DNA of 64,000 nucleotides from Devosia limi DSM 17137. Its GTDB lineage: Bacteria; Pseudomonadota; Alphaproteobacteria; Rhizobiales; Devosiaceae. Shown here piece by piece: positions 20,253 to 29,852 of the stretch; position 1 is the stretch's first letter, and each line of letters begins with the position of its first letter. The stretch covers positions 191,243 to 255,242 of the forward strand of contig NZ_FQVC01000008.1 of the NCBI RefSeq assembly GCF_900128975.1, written 5' to 3'. The notes beneath the pieces are model-generated. The model saw only the letters and a list, made by a program, of their open reading frames with translations. It was not told the origin of the DNA and searched no databases. The translations under genes were made by a program, and so were the position numbers.

Positions 20253-21539
20253 ATGGACCAGCTGAGTCCGGATAATGCCGGCCACGGTGGCTATCGCCGG
20301 CTGCTCGCCCTGCCGGTACCCCGCCGTTTAGCGCTGGCCAGCATCCCGGCCGACTTCGCCGACTGGCTCGATTATGCTGCGATCATCGCGCTCCTGGTTT
20401 TTGCCTGGGGCGAAGGCCCGTTCGTGCTGGCCCTGTTCGCGCTGGCGCTTACACTGCCCTATATTGTGGTCGGGCCGCTGCTGGCGGTGGTTGTGGACCG
20501 GACGCCGCTGCGGCGGATCCTGGTGCTGAGCAATCTGGGGCGCGGGCTGACCACGCTGGCGCTGATCTTCGCGCCCAATACGGCCTTGGTGCTGCTGATC
20601 GTCTTTGCCCGCGCCTGCATCGACTCGGCATTTACCCCGGCGCGACAGGCGGCCATCCAGGCATCGACCCCGCCCGAACTGCTGGGCAGCGCCAATGGCC
20701 TGCATCAGGCGATCAACCAGACATCCAAGATCGCCGGCCCGGCGCTGGGCGGACTATTGCTGGCTTTTATCCCCGCCCAGGCTGTGTTCGGAATCAACGC
20801 TCTTTTGTCCCTGCTGGGGGCAATGATTTGCCTCGGCATGATCCTGCCACCCAAGCCGAAAACCAGCCAGCATGCTGGACTTCTTGCCGAAGCTGCTGCT
20901 GGCATCAGCGAATTCCGCCGCAGCCGCCGTCTGCTCGCAGCCCTGATCTTTTCGGCGTTCGCCTATTTCTCGTTCTTTCTCTATGACGCCCTAATTGCCC
21001 TGCTGGCTCAGGAGTTTGGACTGGACGCGACCGCTTTTGGCATCAGCATTGCCGCTTCGGGCGGCGGCGGCCTGCTCGGGGCCTTCTGGGCCGGCAAGCT
21101 GGCGGGGAGCCATCCCATGCAGACCATGATTGCAGCTGCTGCTTTCTCCGGCTCAGTCACTGTCTTCATCGCGACAGGCGCCCTGATCGGCATCGCCGTT
21201 CCAGCCTTGCCCTTTTACCTGGTGCTGGCGCTGATGGGGGGCGCCACCGCCTTCATGCTGGTGCCCTATCGGACCATCGTGCAGAGTGAAACGCCACCCG
21301 ACCGTATCGCCCGGGTCTTCGCCACCGGCGAGGCCGTCATCACCGCTGTCATGCTCTCGGCGCCGTTCATCGGCAGTTTCATCGCCAGCACCTGGGGCAC
21401 CGCCATGGCATTCCTGTGTGGCGGCGTCATGCTGGTTACGCTCGGTCTCGTCGGCGCCATGATGCGGATTATCACCCCCTCGCTGCCACCCGCCAACTTG
21501 CCTAAACCGCCTGCCCGTGACAAAACCGCGACGAGGTAA
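20253..21539 (+). CDS. Major facilitator superfamily exporter
   Basis: A 428-residue permease with 12 predicted helices in two sets of six. The loop between helices 2 and 3 holds a degenerate MFS motif A (VVDRTPLRRILVLSNLGRG). A substrate-site helix in the first half reads FTPARQAAIQASTPPELLG, typical of EntS-like and macrolide-type exporters, where this SPARQAAIP-like stretch is a hallmark. I prefer the ATG at 20253 over a TTG at 20160, because the extra 31 residues look like non-coding leader; neither start has a strong ribosome-binding site. The substrate is unknown. coaD follows after 12 nt. Confidence 0.85.
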   Translation: MDQLSPDNAGHGGYRRLLALPVPRRLALASIPADFADWLDYAAIIALLVFAWGEGPFVLALFALALTLPYIVVGPLLAVVVDRTPLRRILVLSNLGRGLTTLALIFAPNTALVLLIVFARACIDSAFTPARQAAIQASTPPELLGSANGLHQAINQTSKIAGPALGGLLLAFIPAQAVFGINALLSLLGAMICLGMILPPKPKTSQHAGLLAEAAAGISEFRRSRRLLAALIFSAFAYFSFFLYDALIALLAQEFGLDATAFGISIAASGGGGLLGAFWAGKLAGSHPMQTMIAAAAFSGSVTVFIATGALIGIAVPALPFYLVLALMGGATAFMLVPYRTIVQSETPPDRIARVFATGEAVITAVMLSAPFIGSFIASTWGTAMAFLCGGVMLVTLGLVGAMMRIITPSLPPANLPKPPARDKTATR

Positions 21540-21551
21540 GGGGAGGGCGCA

Positions 21552-22043
21552 TTGAGCAAACTGGTCGGCTTTTATCCCGGGTCATTCGATCCGGTGACCA
21601 ATGGGCACCTCGATGTGATCGAGCGGGCCTGCAAGCTGGTGGACACGCTGGTGGTCGCTGTCGGGATCAATCCCGGCAAGAAGATGCCGCTCTTTGCCCA
21701 CGAGGATCGCCTGGCGCTGCTCGAGCAGGTGCTGGCGCCGGTGGGCAAGCGCACCGATACCGAATTCCGCATCGTCGATTTCAGCGGTCTGATGGTCAAT
21801 GCCGCGCGCGAGAATGGCGCCAAGCTGATCATTCGTGGCCTGCGCGATACGACGGACTATAATTACGAGATGCAGATGGTGGGAATGAACGCCCAGATGG
21901 CGCCCGATCTGCAGACCGTATTCCTGCCGTCCAGCCCACCTGTACGGCACATCTCGGCCACATTGGTGCGCCAGATAGCCGAAATGGGCGGCGATATTTC
22001 CGCCTTTGTCCCCCAAATAGTTCTCAAGGCACTGAAAAAATGA
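21552..22043 (+). CDS. coaD: Phosphopantetheine adenylyltransferase
   Basis: A 163-residue enzyme for the fourth step of coenzyme A synthesis: 4'-phosphopantetheine plus ATP gives dephospho-CoA. The nucleotidyltransferase motif is GSFDPVTNGHLD near the N-terminus, then RGLRDTTDYNYE and ISATLVRQIAEMGGDIS (family ISSTxVR). The start is a TTG at 21552 with GGGAGGG 5 nt upstream; there is no ATG that keeps the nucleotide-binding strand. The rare start may limit expression. Its stop overlaps the ATG of the next gene by 4 nt (ATGA), giving a coaD-ppi coupled pair. Confidence 0.95.
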   Translation: MSKLVGFYPGSFDPVTNGHLDVIERACKLVDTLVVAVGINPGKKMPLFAHEDRLALLEQVLAPVGKRTDTEFRIVDFSGLMVNAARENGAKLIIRGLRDTTDYNYEMQMVGMNAQMAPDLQTVFLPSSPPVRHISATLVRQIAEMGGDISAFVPQIVLKALKK

Positions 22044-22621
22044 GCGCCATTTCCCGTCCAGCCAGCCGCTTGGCTGGCCTCGCCTTCGCTTTCGCCGCCG
22101 TGTTTGCCGCTGCCTTTGCAGCGCCCGCAGTTCAGGCCCAGACCCCGACCGGCACCCCGCATCTGATGCTGACGCTGGAAGATGGCGTCGTCGATATCGA
22201 ATTGCTGCCTGCACTGGCGCCCAAGCATGTCGAGCGCATCGTGACCCTGGCCAATGAAGGCTTTTATGATGGCGTGGTGTTCCATCGCGTGATCGACGGC
22301 TTCATGGCCCAGACTGGCGATCCGACCGGCACCGGCATGGGCGGCTCCGACTATCCGGACCTGCAGGCCGAATTCACCAATGCCGAGAGCTTCCAGCGCG
22401 GTGTGCTGGGCATGGCCCGGTCGCAGGATCCCAATAGCGCCAATTCGCAGTTCTTCATCACCTATGCCGATGCCAGCTTCCTGGATGGCCAGTACACCAT
22501 CTTCGGCAAGGTCGTTTCCGGCATGGAATTCGTCGATGCGCTGGAAAAGGGGCCGGAATCTGCCAATGGCCAGGTCGAGAACCCCGACAAGATCGTCTCC
22601 GCCAAGGTCGAATACCGCTAA
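22040..22621 (+). CDS. Periplasmic cyclophilin-type peptidyl-prolyl isomerase
   Basis: A 193-residue prolyl isomerase with a signal peptide (about residues 1-34, AFAAPAVQAQ). The cyclophilin core includes FHRVIDGFMAQTGDPTGTG (active-site Arg and Phe/Gln) and NSANSQFFITYADASFLDG. It would assist folding of exported proteins. It overlaps coaD by 4 nt and precedes a second, leaderless cyclophilin, so the window holds a periplasmic and a cytoplasmic copy side by side. Confidence 0.93.
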   Translation: MSAISRPASRLAGLAFAFAAVFAAAFAAPAVQAQTPTGTPHLMLTLEDGVVDIELLPALAPKHVERIVTLANEGFYDGVVFHRVIDGFMAQTGDPTGTGMGGSDYPDLQAEFTNAESFQRGVLGMARSQDPNSANSQFFITYADASFLDGQYTIFGKVVSGMEFVDALEKGPESANGQVENPDKIVSAKVEYR

Positions 22622-22661
22622 TATCGCAACGGCGCAGCAGGCTTTCGCCCCGCGCCGTTCG

Positions 22662-22691
22662 ACACCCTCGGGTCTGACCCGAGGGTGTTTT
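22662..22691 (+). terminator. Terminator between the two cyclophilin genes
   Basis: ACACCCTCGGGT (22662-22673), CTG loop, ACCCGAGGGTGT (22677-22688), then TTT. The 12-bp stem is perfect. The sequence also echoes the right hairpin of the family A repeats (CCCTCGG...CCGAGGG). Confidence 0.75.
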
Positions 22692-22825
22692 CAATTGGGG
22701 CAGTACCTGCGGGCTCAGCCCGGGGCTGCGGCTCCAGTTGCGTGGGGCGCACGACAAAACCTTGCGCCCGGCCTTCAATGGCCCTACATCCGGGCCACAA
22801 ATTTCCAATCAGAGAGCACTGACAA

Positions 22826-23305
22826 ATGGCTGAATACGCGGATCCCGAAAACACCCTCGTCATCGAAACCACCAAGGGCAAGGTCGTTATCGCCATGCGT
22901 CCGGACCTGGCGCCGAACCACGTCGCTCATATCAAGAAGCTGGCGCGCGAAGGCTTTTATGATGGCATCGTGTTCCACCGCGTCATCGAGGGCTTCATGG
23001 CCCAGACCGGCTGCCCGCAGGGCCGTGGCACCGGCGGTTCCAAGTATCCTGACCTGAAGCAGGAATTCAACGCCGAGCCGCATGTTCGCGGTACCGCGTC
23101 GATGGCCCGCTCGTCCAATCCGGACAGCGCCAATTCGCAGTTCTTTATCTGCTTTGCCGACGCACCGTTCCTGAACAAGCAGTACACTGTCTGGGGCCAG
23201 GTCATCGAAGGCATGGATGCCGTCGACCAGATCAAGCGCGGCGAGCCCGTGCAGAACCCCGACTCGATGACGTCGGTCAAGGTTGCCGCCGATATCGCTG
23301 CCTAA
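22826..23305 (+). CDS. ppiB: Cytoplasmic cyclophilin-type peptidyl-prolyl isomerase
   Basis: A 159-residue cyclophilin without a signal peptide, with FHRVIEGFMAQTGCPQGRGT and NSANSQFFICFADAPFLNK. It is closely similar to the preceding periplasmic copy over the whole core, which points to a tandem duplication followed by loss or gain of the leader. The ATG at 22826 follows AGAGAGCACTGACAA. A terminator lies between the two copies, so this one likely has its own promoter in 22692-22825. Confidence 0.94.
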   Translation: MAEYADPENTLVIETTKGKVVIAMRPDLAPNHVAHIKKLAREGFYDGIVFHRVIEGFMAQTGCPQGRGTGGSKYPDLKQEFNAEPHVRGTASMARSSNPDSANSQFFICFADAPFLNKQYTVWGQVIEGMDAVDQIKRGEPVQNPDSMTSVKVAADIAA

Positions 23306-23317
23306 GGCCTGACTCCG

Positions 23318-23418
23318 CCAAGGTCACCCCGGCTGCGGCCGGGGTGCCATCCCCGAAATATCGGTTTGCCGCACGATTTCGGGGATGGATACCGGCATCA
23401 GCCGGAATGACCGGCGGA
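23318..23418. repeat. Palindromic repeat, variant of family B
   Basis: Two nested hairpins: CACCCCGGC-TGCG-GCCGGGGTG, then CCATCCCCGAAAT...ATTTCGGGGATGG. These are followed by an arm ending in CCGGCATCAGCCGGAATGACC, which on the minus strand reads GGTCATTCCGG. The outer GGTCATTCC...ATCCATCC pattern matches the family B arms, with a different core. Confidence 0.55.
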
Positions 23419-23443
23419 TGACTTGCGGCTGAAGGCGGCCTGC

Positions 23444-24517
23444 ATGCTTGTCTCCGATTTCGATTTCGATCTCCCCGAAGAGCTGATTGCCCTGCATCCG
23501 GTCGAGCCGCGCGACAGCGCCCGACTGTTGCTGGTCGATCCCGACAACGGGCTGTTCGACCGCCATATCCCCGATCTGCTGACCCTGTTGCGCCCCGGCG
23601 ACGTTCTGGTGGTCAATGACACCCGCGTGCTGCCGGCCGAATTGCGCGGCACCCGCATTCGCGGTGAGAACCGGGCGAGTGTTTCCTTCAACCTGCACAA
23701 GCGGGTCGATGCGCATACCTGGCGCGCCTTTGCCCGCCCGGCCAAGCGCCTGGCGCTGCTCGACCAGCTGGAACTGGGCAATGGCCAGGCCGATGCCCTG
23801 ACTGCCCGCGTTGCGGGGAAGGGCGAGACCGGCGAGGTGACGCTGGAATTCGATCTGGGCGGCGCCCGGCTCGATGAAGCCATCAAATCGCATGGCGCCA
23901 TGCCGCTGCCGCCCTATATCGGGGCCAAGCGCAAGGCCGAAGCCCGCGATAATGTCGACTACCAGACTGTCTATGCCGCCGAGGACGGCGCCGTTGCCGC
24001 GCCCACTGCGGGCCTGCATTTCACCGAAACGCTGCTGCAGCAATTGTCTGACCTTGGGGTCAGCATCGAGCGCGTAACCCTGCATGTTGGCGCCGGCACT
24101 TTCCTGCCGATGAAGGTCGACAATACCGACGACCACGTCATGCATGCCGAATGGGGCGATATCGATCAGGCCACGGTCGAGCGAATCCTGGCAGCCAAGG
24201 CTGCCGGTGGTCGCGTCGTCGCCGTGGGCACCACCAGCCTGCGCCTGCTGGAAACCGCTTCGCGCGCCACCGGCACGCTGCAGCCCTTCATCGGCGATAC
24301 CGATATCTTCATCACGCCGGGCTTCCGCTTCCGCACGGTCGACGTGCTGATGACCAATTTCCACCTGCCGAAATCGACCCTGTTCATGTTGGTCAGCGCC
24401 TTTGCCGGCATGGACACCATGCGCAGGGCCTATGAGCACGCGATCGCAACCGGTTACCGGTTCTACTCCTACGGCGATTCCTCGCTGTTGCTGCGCGCAG
24501 AGCAGGACGACGAGTGA
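23444..24517 (+). CDS. queA: S-adenosylmethionine:tRNA ribosyltransferase-isomerase
   Basis: A 357-residue enzyme that transfers and isomerises the ribosyl part of SAM onto preQ1 at tRNA position 34, making epoxyqueuosine. The N-terminus [20 protein letters not shown] is the family signature, with [13 protein letters not shown] and, in the C-terminal half, [11 protein letters not shown] and [18 protein letters not shown]. The ATG at 23444 has GAAGG upstream; a TTG at 23423 is less likely. tgt, the other queuosine step found here, follows after exoD. Confidence 0.96.
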   Translation: MLVSDFDFDLPEELIALHPVEPRDSARLLLVDPDNGLFDRHIPDLLTLLRPGDVLVVNDTRVLPAELRGTRIRGENRASVSFNLHKRVDAHTWRAFARPAKRLALLDQLELGNGQADALTARVAGKGETGEVTLEFDLGGARLDEAIKSHGAMPLPPYIGAKRKAEARDNVDYQTVYAAEDGAVAAPTAGLHFTETLLQQLSDLGVSIERVTLHVGAGTFLPMKVDNTDDHVMHAEWGDIDQATVERILAAKAAGGRVVAVGTTSLRLLETASRATGTLQPFIGDTDIFITPGFRFRTVDVLMTNFHLPKSTLFMLVSAFAGMDTMRRAYEHAIATGYRFYSYGDSSLLLRAEQDDE

Positions 24518-25152
24518 CCATCGAGCGTGAACTCAGCCCGGTCGAAATCCAGGCTCATGCCCTGGTCGATATGCTGGGCGAGGTCGCGGCGCGCCCCGAT
24601 CCCAAGCTTACGCTGGCCGGCCTGATCGAGCTGTTGGGCGTCCACTCCCATCTCGTCGTTCTGCTGGTGTTTTGTGTGCTCAACATGGTGCCGGGCCCAC
24701 CCGGCTATGGCGGCACCATCGCAATTGCCACCTTCAGCTTCGCTCTCGCCATGGTGCTGGACAAGCCGATCCGCCTGCCCAAGTTCATCGGCGAGCGTAG
24801 CCTGCCGCTCAAGCTCCTGACCAATATGCTGGGCAAGCTCGCCCGGGCGAGCACCTGGGCCGGACGGCTGTCGCGGCCCCGGCTGCAAATGCTCGCCGGC
24901 AATCACGCCCGGCGGCCGGTCGGCATCTTCATCATGTTCGTCTGCGTGCTGATGATGCTGCCGATCCCGTTCATCAACGCCGTGCCCAATGTGGGCCTGA
25001 GCATCATCTGCTTTTCCATGCTGAACCGGGATGGGGCAGGGGTCGTGCTTGGCGGCGTGGTCAGCATTGTCGGGCTGTTGATCGGGGCATTGGCGATCTA
25101 TGTCGCTGTATCGCTGGGGATCGCGGCGACGGATGCGCTCTACGGGAACTAG
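24514..25152 (+). CDS. exoD: ExoD-family exopolysaccharide synthesis membrane protein
   Basis: A 212-residue protein matching the ExoD family of rhizobia: an N-terminal helical part ([30 protein letters not shown]), then hydrophobic segments near 48-65, 68-88, 140-160 and 170-200. ExoD affects exopolysaccharide production and alkaline tolerance in Sinorhizobium; its biochemistry is not known. The start is a GTG whose last bases overlap the queA stop (GTGA). The coupling to queA is probably only positional. The symbol is given on family resemblance. Confidence 0.82.
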   Translation: MTIERELSPVEIQAHALVDMLGEVAARPDPKLTLAGLIELLGVHSHLVVLLVFCVLNMVPGPPGYGGTIAIATFSFALAMVLDKPIRLPKFIGERSLPLKLLTNMLGKLARASTWAGRLSRPRLQMLAGNHARRPVGIFIMFVCVLMMLPIPFINAVPNVGLSIICFSMLNRDGAGVVLGGVVSIVGLLIGALAIYVAVSLGIAATDALYGN

Positions 25153-25264
25153 GGCGGGGAGAGAGGGCGCGAGCCCGTACCGGCAGCGCCTTCGGCAATC
25201 CTGGCGAAAATCGTCCGCTACGCGCCTGTTGTCGCGTCCGGCGTGAACGGCTAGAACCCCCGCC

Positions 25265-26392
25265 ATGAAACAAGTCACGTTCACCCTCTCCGCCACCGAC
25301 GGCAAGGCCCGGCGCGGCCGCATCGATACGCCGCGCGGCGATATCCAGACGCCCGCCTTCATGCCCGTCGGTACCGCCGGCACCGTCAAGGCCATGTATC
25401 CCGAGCAGGTCCGCGAGACCGGCGCGGATATCCTTTTGGGCAATACCTATCACCTGATGCTGCGCCCCGGCGCCGAGCGGGTGGCCTCGCTGGGCGGGCT
25501 GCACACCTTCATGGATTGGGAACGCCCGATCCTGACCGATAGCGGCGGCTTCCAGGTCATGTCGCTCAGCCAGCTGCGCAAGATGAGCGAGCGCGGGGTG
25601 ACGTTCAAATCCCATATCGATGGCTCCACCCATGAGTTGACGCCCGAGCGCTCGATCGAGATCCAGACGCTGCTCGATAGCGACATCATCATGCAGCTCG
25701 ACGAGTGCATTGCGCTGCCGGCCGAGCACAAGGAAATGGAGCGCGCCATGGAGCTGTCGCTCCGCTGGGCCGACCGCTCCAAGACCGCGTTCAACAACCA
25801 GGCCAATCGGGCGCTGTTCGGCATCGTGCAGGGCGGCGACGCCCCGGACCTGCGGGCCCGCTCGGCCCAGGGGCTGACCTCCATCGGCTTTGATGGCTAT
25901 GCCGTGGGCGGCCTTGCCGTTGGCGAGCCGCAGGAAGTCATGTTCCGCGTGCTCGACGAAATCGTGCCGGAACTGCCCACCGACCGCCCGCATTACCTGA
26001 TGGGCGTCGGCAAGCCCGACGATATCCTGGGTGCCATCGGCCGCGGCATCGACATGTTCGACTGCGTGCATCCGACCCGCGCCGGCCGCCATGGCCATGT
26101 CTATACCCGCTTTGGCGTCATCAATCTGAAGAACGCCCGGCATAAGGATGATCACCGGCCGATCGACGAGGCGTCGCCCAATCGCAATTGCCGCCGCTTC
26201 AGCCGCGCCTATCTGCACCACCTCGTTAAGACTGAGGAGATTTTGGGCGCGATGATCCTTTCCCAGATCAACCTGGCCTATTATCAAGAGCTGGTCCAAG
26301 GCGCTCGCACGGCAATCGAGAGCAGCCGGTTCACCGACTTTGCGGCGGAGACGCGCGCGGCCTGGGCCGCTGGCGATCTGCCCACGCTTTAA
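25265..26392 (+). CDS. tgt: Queuine/preQ1 tRNA-guanine transglycosylase
   Basis: A 375-residue enzyme that swaps guanine 34 for preQ1 in GUN tRNAs. The catalytic residues are present: Asp92 in [14 protein letters not shown] and nucleophile Asp266 in [15 protein letters not shown]. The structural zinc site near the C-terminus is not: where the family has CxCxxC...H, this protein has Ser304, Asn306, Cys309 and Ile335 ([27 protein letters not shown]). I recall similar losses in other Hyphomicrobiales Tgt proteins, so function is probably retained. It stands 112 nt after exoD and 32 nt before pgi. Confidence 0.94.
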   Translation: MKQVTFTLSATDGKARRGRIDTPRGDIQTPAFMPVGTAGTVKAMYPEQVRETGADILLGNTYHLMLRPGAERVASLGGLHTFMDWERPILTDSGGFQVMSLSQLRKMSERGVTFKSHIDGSTHELTPERSIEIQTLLDSDIIMQLDECIALPAEHKEMERAMELSLRWADRSKTAFNNQANRALFGIVQGGDAPDLRARSAQGLTSIGFDGYAVGGLAVGEPQEVMFRVLDEIVPELPTDRPHYLMGVGKPDDILGAIGRGIDMFDCVHPTRAGRHGHVYTRFGVINLKNARHKDDHRPIDEASPNRNCRRFSRAYLHHLVKTEEILGAMILSQINLAYYQELVQGARTAIESSRFTDFAAETRAAWAAGDLPTL

Positions 26393-26424
26393 CCGTATAG
26401 ACGCGTTTCATAAAGGTTCATCCG

Positions 26425-28065
26425 ATGGCAAAATCCGGACGCAAGGCCAGCTTTACCAGCCTCGACAAGCACCGCAAGCGCCTTGCCGAACAGCCGATGC
26501 GCGTACAGTTTGCCGTCGATCCCAACCGCTTCAAGCGCTATTCCGCCAGTGCTGGCGACCTGCTGCTCGACTATTCCAAGAACCGCATCGACGAAGACGC
26601 CATGGCGGCTTTGTTCGATCTGGCGCGCGCCGCCGGGGTCGAGGAACGCCGCACCCAGATGTGCGAGGGCGAGCACATCAACATCACCGAGGATCGCGCG
26701 GTTATGCATATGGCCCTGCGCTATCAGGGCAATCTCCCGGTGCCGGTCGATGGCGCAGATGTCATGCCCGCCATCCGCGAGGTGCTGGCGCGCATCGAGA
26801 GCTTCAGCAATGACGTGCGCAACGGCACCATCCGCGGCCATACCGGCGAGCAGTTCACCGATATCGTCAATATCGGCATTGGCGGCTCCGATCTGGGCCC
26901 GGCCATGGTCACGCTGGCGCTGGAGCCCTATACCCGCGCCGATCTGCGCGCCCATTACGTCAGCAATGTCGATGGCGCCCATATCCATGACATCCTCAAG
27001 CGCCTTGATCCCAAGCGCACGATGTTCATTGTCGCCTCCAAGACCTTCACCACCGACGAAACCATGACCAATGCCGGCTCGGCCCGGAAGTGGCTGGCCG
27101 ATGCGCTGGGCGATGCGGCGGTCAATGACCACTTTGCTGCGGTCTCCACCAATATCGAAGCCTGCCAGAAATTCGGCATCAAGCAGGAGCGCATCTTCGG
27201 CTTCTGGGACTGGGTTGGCGGGCGTTATTCGGTGTGGTCGGCCATTGGCCTGCCGATCGCCATTGCCGTCGGCTACGACAATTTCGCCGCCTTCCTCAAG
27301 GGCGCCGATGCGATGGACCAGCATTTCCTGTCCACGCCGCTGGAAAAGAACCTGCCGGTGATCATGGCTGTTCTCGGCGTCTGGTATCGCAATGTCTGGG
27401 GCTTCTCGACCCATGCCGTGCTGCCCTATGACCAGCGCCTGAGCCGCTTCGCCGCCTATCTGCAGCAGCAGGATATGGAATCGAACGGCAAGTCGGTGAC
27501 GCTGACCGGCAAGCCGGTTGGCTGGTCCACCGGCCCAATCGTCTGGGGCGAGCCCGGCACCAATGGCCAGCACGCCTTCTACCAGCTGATCCACCAGGGA
27601 ACCGACGTCATCCCCTGCGACTTCCTGATCGCCGCCAGGCCGCATGAACACCTGCCGCCGCACCACGACAAGCTGGTCGCCAACGTGCTGGCACAGTCCG
27701 AAGCCCTGATGCTGGGCAAGACCGAAGAAGAGGTTATCGCCGAACTCAAGGCGCAGGGTATGGACAAGGCCCAGATCAAGGCACTCACCCCGCACAAGGT
27801 GTTCCCCGGCAATCGGCCGTCCAACACGCTGTTCTACCCGCAACTGACCCCCGAAATGCTGGGTTCGCTGGTGGCGCTCTATGAGCACAAGGTGTTCGTG
27901 CAGGGCGTGATCTGGAACGTCAATTCCTATGACCAGTGGGGCGTCGAGCTCGGCAAGCAGCTTGCCAAGGCACTGCTGCCCAAGGTGGAAGGCAAGGCGG
28001 ACGCGGAGGGGCATGACGCCTCGACGCAGGGCCTGCTGGCCTACTATCGCGACCACAAGGCTTGA
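26425..28065 (+). CDS. pgi: Glucose-6-phosphate isomerase
   Basis: A 546-residue isomerase interconverting glucose 6-phosphate and fructose 6-phosphate. The family signatures are [47 protein letters not shown] and, in the C-terminal part, [20 protein letters not shown]. Full length, no damage. Its product feeds GlmS, encoded 4 kb downstream, with fructose 6-phosphate. map begins 4 nt after the stop. Confidence 0.96.
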   Translation: MAKSGRKASFTSLDKHRKRLAEQPMRVQFAVDPNRFKRYSASAGDLLLDYSKNRIDEDAMAALFDLARAAGVEERRTQMCEGEHINITEDRAVMHMALRYQGNLPVPVDGADVMPAIREVLARIESFSNDVRNGTIRGHTGEQFTDIVNIGIGGSDLGPAMVTLALEPYTRADLRAHYVSNVDGAHIHDILKRLDPKRTMFIVASKTFTTDETMTNAGSARKWLADALGDAAVNDHFAAVSTNIEACQKFGIKQERIFGFWDWVGGRYSVWSAIGLPIAIAVGYDNFAAFLKGADAMDQHFLSTPLEKNLPVIMAVLGVWYRNVWGFSTHAVLPYDQRLSRFAAYLQQQDMESNGKSVTLTGKPVGWSTGPIVWGEPGTNGQHAFYQLIHQGTDVIPCDFLIAARPHEHLPPHHDKLVANVLAQSEALMLGKTEEEVIAELKAQGMDKAQIKALTPHKVFPGNRPSNTLFYPQLTPEMLGSLVALYEHKVFVQGVIWNVNSYDQWGVELGKQLAKALLPKVEGKADAEGHDASTQGLLAYYRDHKA

Positions 28066-28069
28066 TCGC

Positions 28070-28825
28070 TTGACCATCACCACGGAAGAACAGCTCGAAA
28101 AGCTCAAGGCCATCGGCCGCATCTGCGCCATAACCCGGGACGCCATGGCCGAGGCCATGCGTCCGGGCATGACCACGCTCGAACTCGACGAGATCGGCCG
28201 CAAGCTGCTGGAAGCCCATGGCGCCCGTTCGGCCCCGGAAGTGACCTACAATTTTCCGGGCGCCACCTGCATTTCGATCAACGAGGAAATCGCCCACGGC
28301 ATTCCCGGCGACCGCATCATCGCCGCCGGCGACCTGGTCAATATCGACGTCTCGGCTGAGAAAGACGGGGTCTTCGCCGATACCGGTGCATCCTTCCTGT
28401 TGCCGCCCGGCGATGCACGGCTCGAAGCCCTGTGCAGCGATGGCAAGAAGGCCATGTGGGCCGGTATCCGCGCGGTGAAAGCCGGCGCGCCGCTGGCCGA
28501 TATCGGCGATGCCATCGGCAAGTTCGCCAAGAAGGGCGGCTATACGCTGATCCGCAACCTCGCCAGCCACGGCGTTGGCGATAGCCTGCATGACGAGCCC
28601 GGTGAAATCTCCACCTGGCCGGACAAGTCAGAACGCCGCCGGATGAACAATGGCCTGGTGTTCACGATTGAGCCGTTTCTGTCGCTCGGTGGGCGCATGG
28701 CGGACCAGAAGTCGGATGATGACGAATGGACGCTGGTGAGCCGCCCGGCTGCGCCTTGCGTGCAGTATGAGCATACCGTGGTGGCAACACCGCGCGGCGC
28801 GATTGTGGTGACGCTGGCGGCGTAA
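28070..28825 (+). CDS. map: Methionine aminopeptidase, type I
   Basis: A 251-residue cobalt/iron/manganese-type aminopeptidase that removes the initiator methionine. All five metal ligands are visible: the two Asp in VNIDVSAEKDGVFADTG, His in LASHGVGD, Glu in FTIEPFL and Glu in QYEHTVV. The start is a TTG at 28070 (TTG ACC ATC ACC), just after the pgi stop. An upstream open frame to 27929 lies inside pgi, and the next ATG would remove the N-terminal helix. Length is normal for a short type Ia enzyme. Confidence 0.93.
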   Translation: MTITTEEQLEKLKAIGRICAITRDAMAEAMRPGMTTLELDEIGRKLLEAHGARSAPEVTYNFPGATCISINEEIAHGIPGDRIIAAGDLVNIDVSAEKDGVFADTGASFLLPPGDARLEALCSDGKKAMWAGIRAVKAGAPLADIGDAIGKFAKKGGYTLIRNLASHGVGDSLHDEPGEISTWPDKSERRRMNNGLVFTIEPFLSLGGRMADQKSDDDEWTLVSRPAAPCVQYEHTVVATPRGAIVVTLAA

Positions 28826-28882
28826 CAGTGCGGTTACAGGGCGCTGCGGCTACCGGGGTGTCGTTGCTGATCCAACCACGAA

Positions 28883-28975
28883 CACCGGGCTGCCCGCGGG
28901 CTTGACCCGTGGGCCACTCTTAACTCGGCACAAGCGGCGAATGGTCCAGGGGGCAAGCCCGTGGACAGCGCGGTG
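28883..28975. repeat. Family A palindromic element, copy 1
   Basis: A 93-nt element with imperfect outer inverted ends (CACCGGGCTGCCC ... GGACAGCGCGGTG) that enclose a left hairpin (CCCGCGGG-CTTG-ACCCGTGGG) and a right one. It lies between the convergent map gene and the membrane-protein gene. Copies 2 and 3 are at 33993 and 41218. Confidence 0.75.
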
Positions 28976-29048
28976 CGTGGAGGCCGCAAAAGCAATCCGC
29001 GCCCCCCGGAATTGTTTTCGAGAACCTGGCCAATGCCATCTATCACCA

Positions 29049-29135
29049 GGTCATTCCCGCGCAGGCGGGAATCAATTCGTTCCTGTGGCGTGGCGGGACA
29101 GAATGGATTCCCGCCTGCGCGGAAATGACTCCGTG
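29049..29135. repeat. Family B palindromic element, copy 1
   Basis: Two inverted arms, about 29050-29082 and 29101-29130. Each contains a small hairpin (TTCCCGCGCAGGCGGGAA; TTCCCGCCTGCGCGGAAA), with a short spacer between them. It lies 74 nt after family A copy 1 in the same convergent gap. Confidence 0.7.
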
Positions 29136-29142
29136 GAGCCCC

Positions 29143-29670
29143 CTACAGCGACACCAAGACAATCGGCCCCAGCAGAATCAGAGCTGCCGCGATGGCGAAG
29201 CGCAGGGCGCCGGAAGCGCGCAGGGACGAAAGCCGCAGCACGCTGGCGAGGACGAAGAAGATCACCAGCGCAATCGCCAGGCGGTTGAGACTGGCGAGGG
29301 ACAGCTCGGTCCCTGCGCTCAGGCGCATATAGAGCCAGATGCCGCCGAAGATGCCGAAGGCGGCGGTGATGATCAGGGTCATCGCCTTGGCGAAGATCAG
29401 CATCGCCATATCCATGGTCTGGCTGGTCAGGATCAGCGTCAGGCCGCTGCCGGTGAGGAAGGTCGCCCCCAGGACGACGAGCCAACGCACGTCCACCAGC
29501 AGGGGAATCGCCGCAGGCGGCTCATAGGAGGGCAGGGAGCCAATGATGGGCAGGTTGCCGCCAAAGGTGCGATAAGCGAACAGCAGGTACATCATGACCA
29601 CGGTGCTCAGTGCGAACACCAGGAGGATCACCACCATTGCCTTGAGGAGATCAATCGTGTCCTGCGACAT
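29143..29670 (-). CDS. Integral membrane protein of unknown function
   Basis: A 175-residue protein with about five hydrophobic helices (roughly 8-33, 57-81, 85-115, 124-146, 156-175) and a periplasm-type loop rich in Pro and Gly (GGNLPIIGSLPSYEPPAA) after the first. No catalytic motif is visible and I do not recognise the family. It is convergent with map, with two repeat elements in the gap. tRNA-Lys lies upstream on the same strand, so this gene could be read from the tRNA promoter or from its own. Confidence 0.75.
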   Translation of the reverse strand: MSQDTIDLLKAMVVILLVFALSTVVMMYLLFAYRTFGGNLPIIGSLPSYEPPAAIPLLVDVRWLVVLGATFLTGSGLTLILTSQTMDMAMLIFAKAMTLIITAAFGIFGGIWLYMRLSAGTELSLASLNRLAIALVIFFVLASVLRLSSLRASGALRFAIAAALILLGPIVLVSL

Positions 29671-29700
29671 GGCAACGCCTCTAACGATGAAAAGGGGAGG

Positions 29701-29775
29701 TGGTATGCCGGGAGGGGGTCGAACCCTCGACCATTCGATTAAAAGTCGAATGCTCTACCACTGAGCTACCGGCAC
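29701..29775 (-). tRNA. tRNA-Lys (anticodon TTT)
   Basis: A full cloverleaf on the minus strand: acceptor GTGCCGG/CCGGCAT (G-T at the first pair), D arm GCTC-AGTGGTA-GAGC, anticodon arm TTCGA-CTTTTAA-TCGAA (anticodon TTT), T arm GAGGG-TTCGACC-CCCTC, discriminator A and an encoded CCA. Confidence 0.96.
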
Positions 29776-29852
29776 GCACTGAGGCGGACGCCAGTGGCGT
29801 CGCGGCGGAACATAGTCACTGGCGATCCACTGTCAACCGCCTTCGCGCGGTT

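Noticed and set aside
26389..28203. 604-codon frame antisense to pgi
   Set aside because: The opposite strand encodes a full-length Pgi; the antisense product has no recognisable domain.
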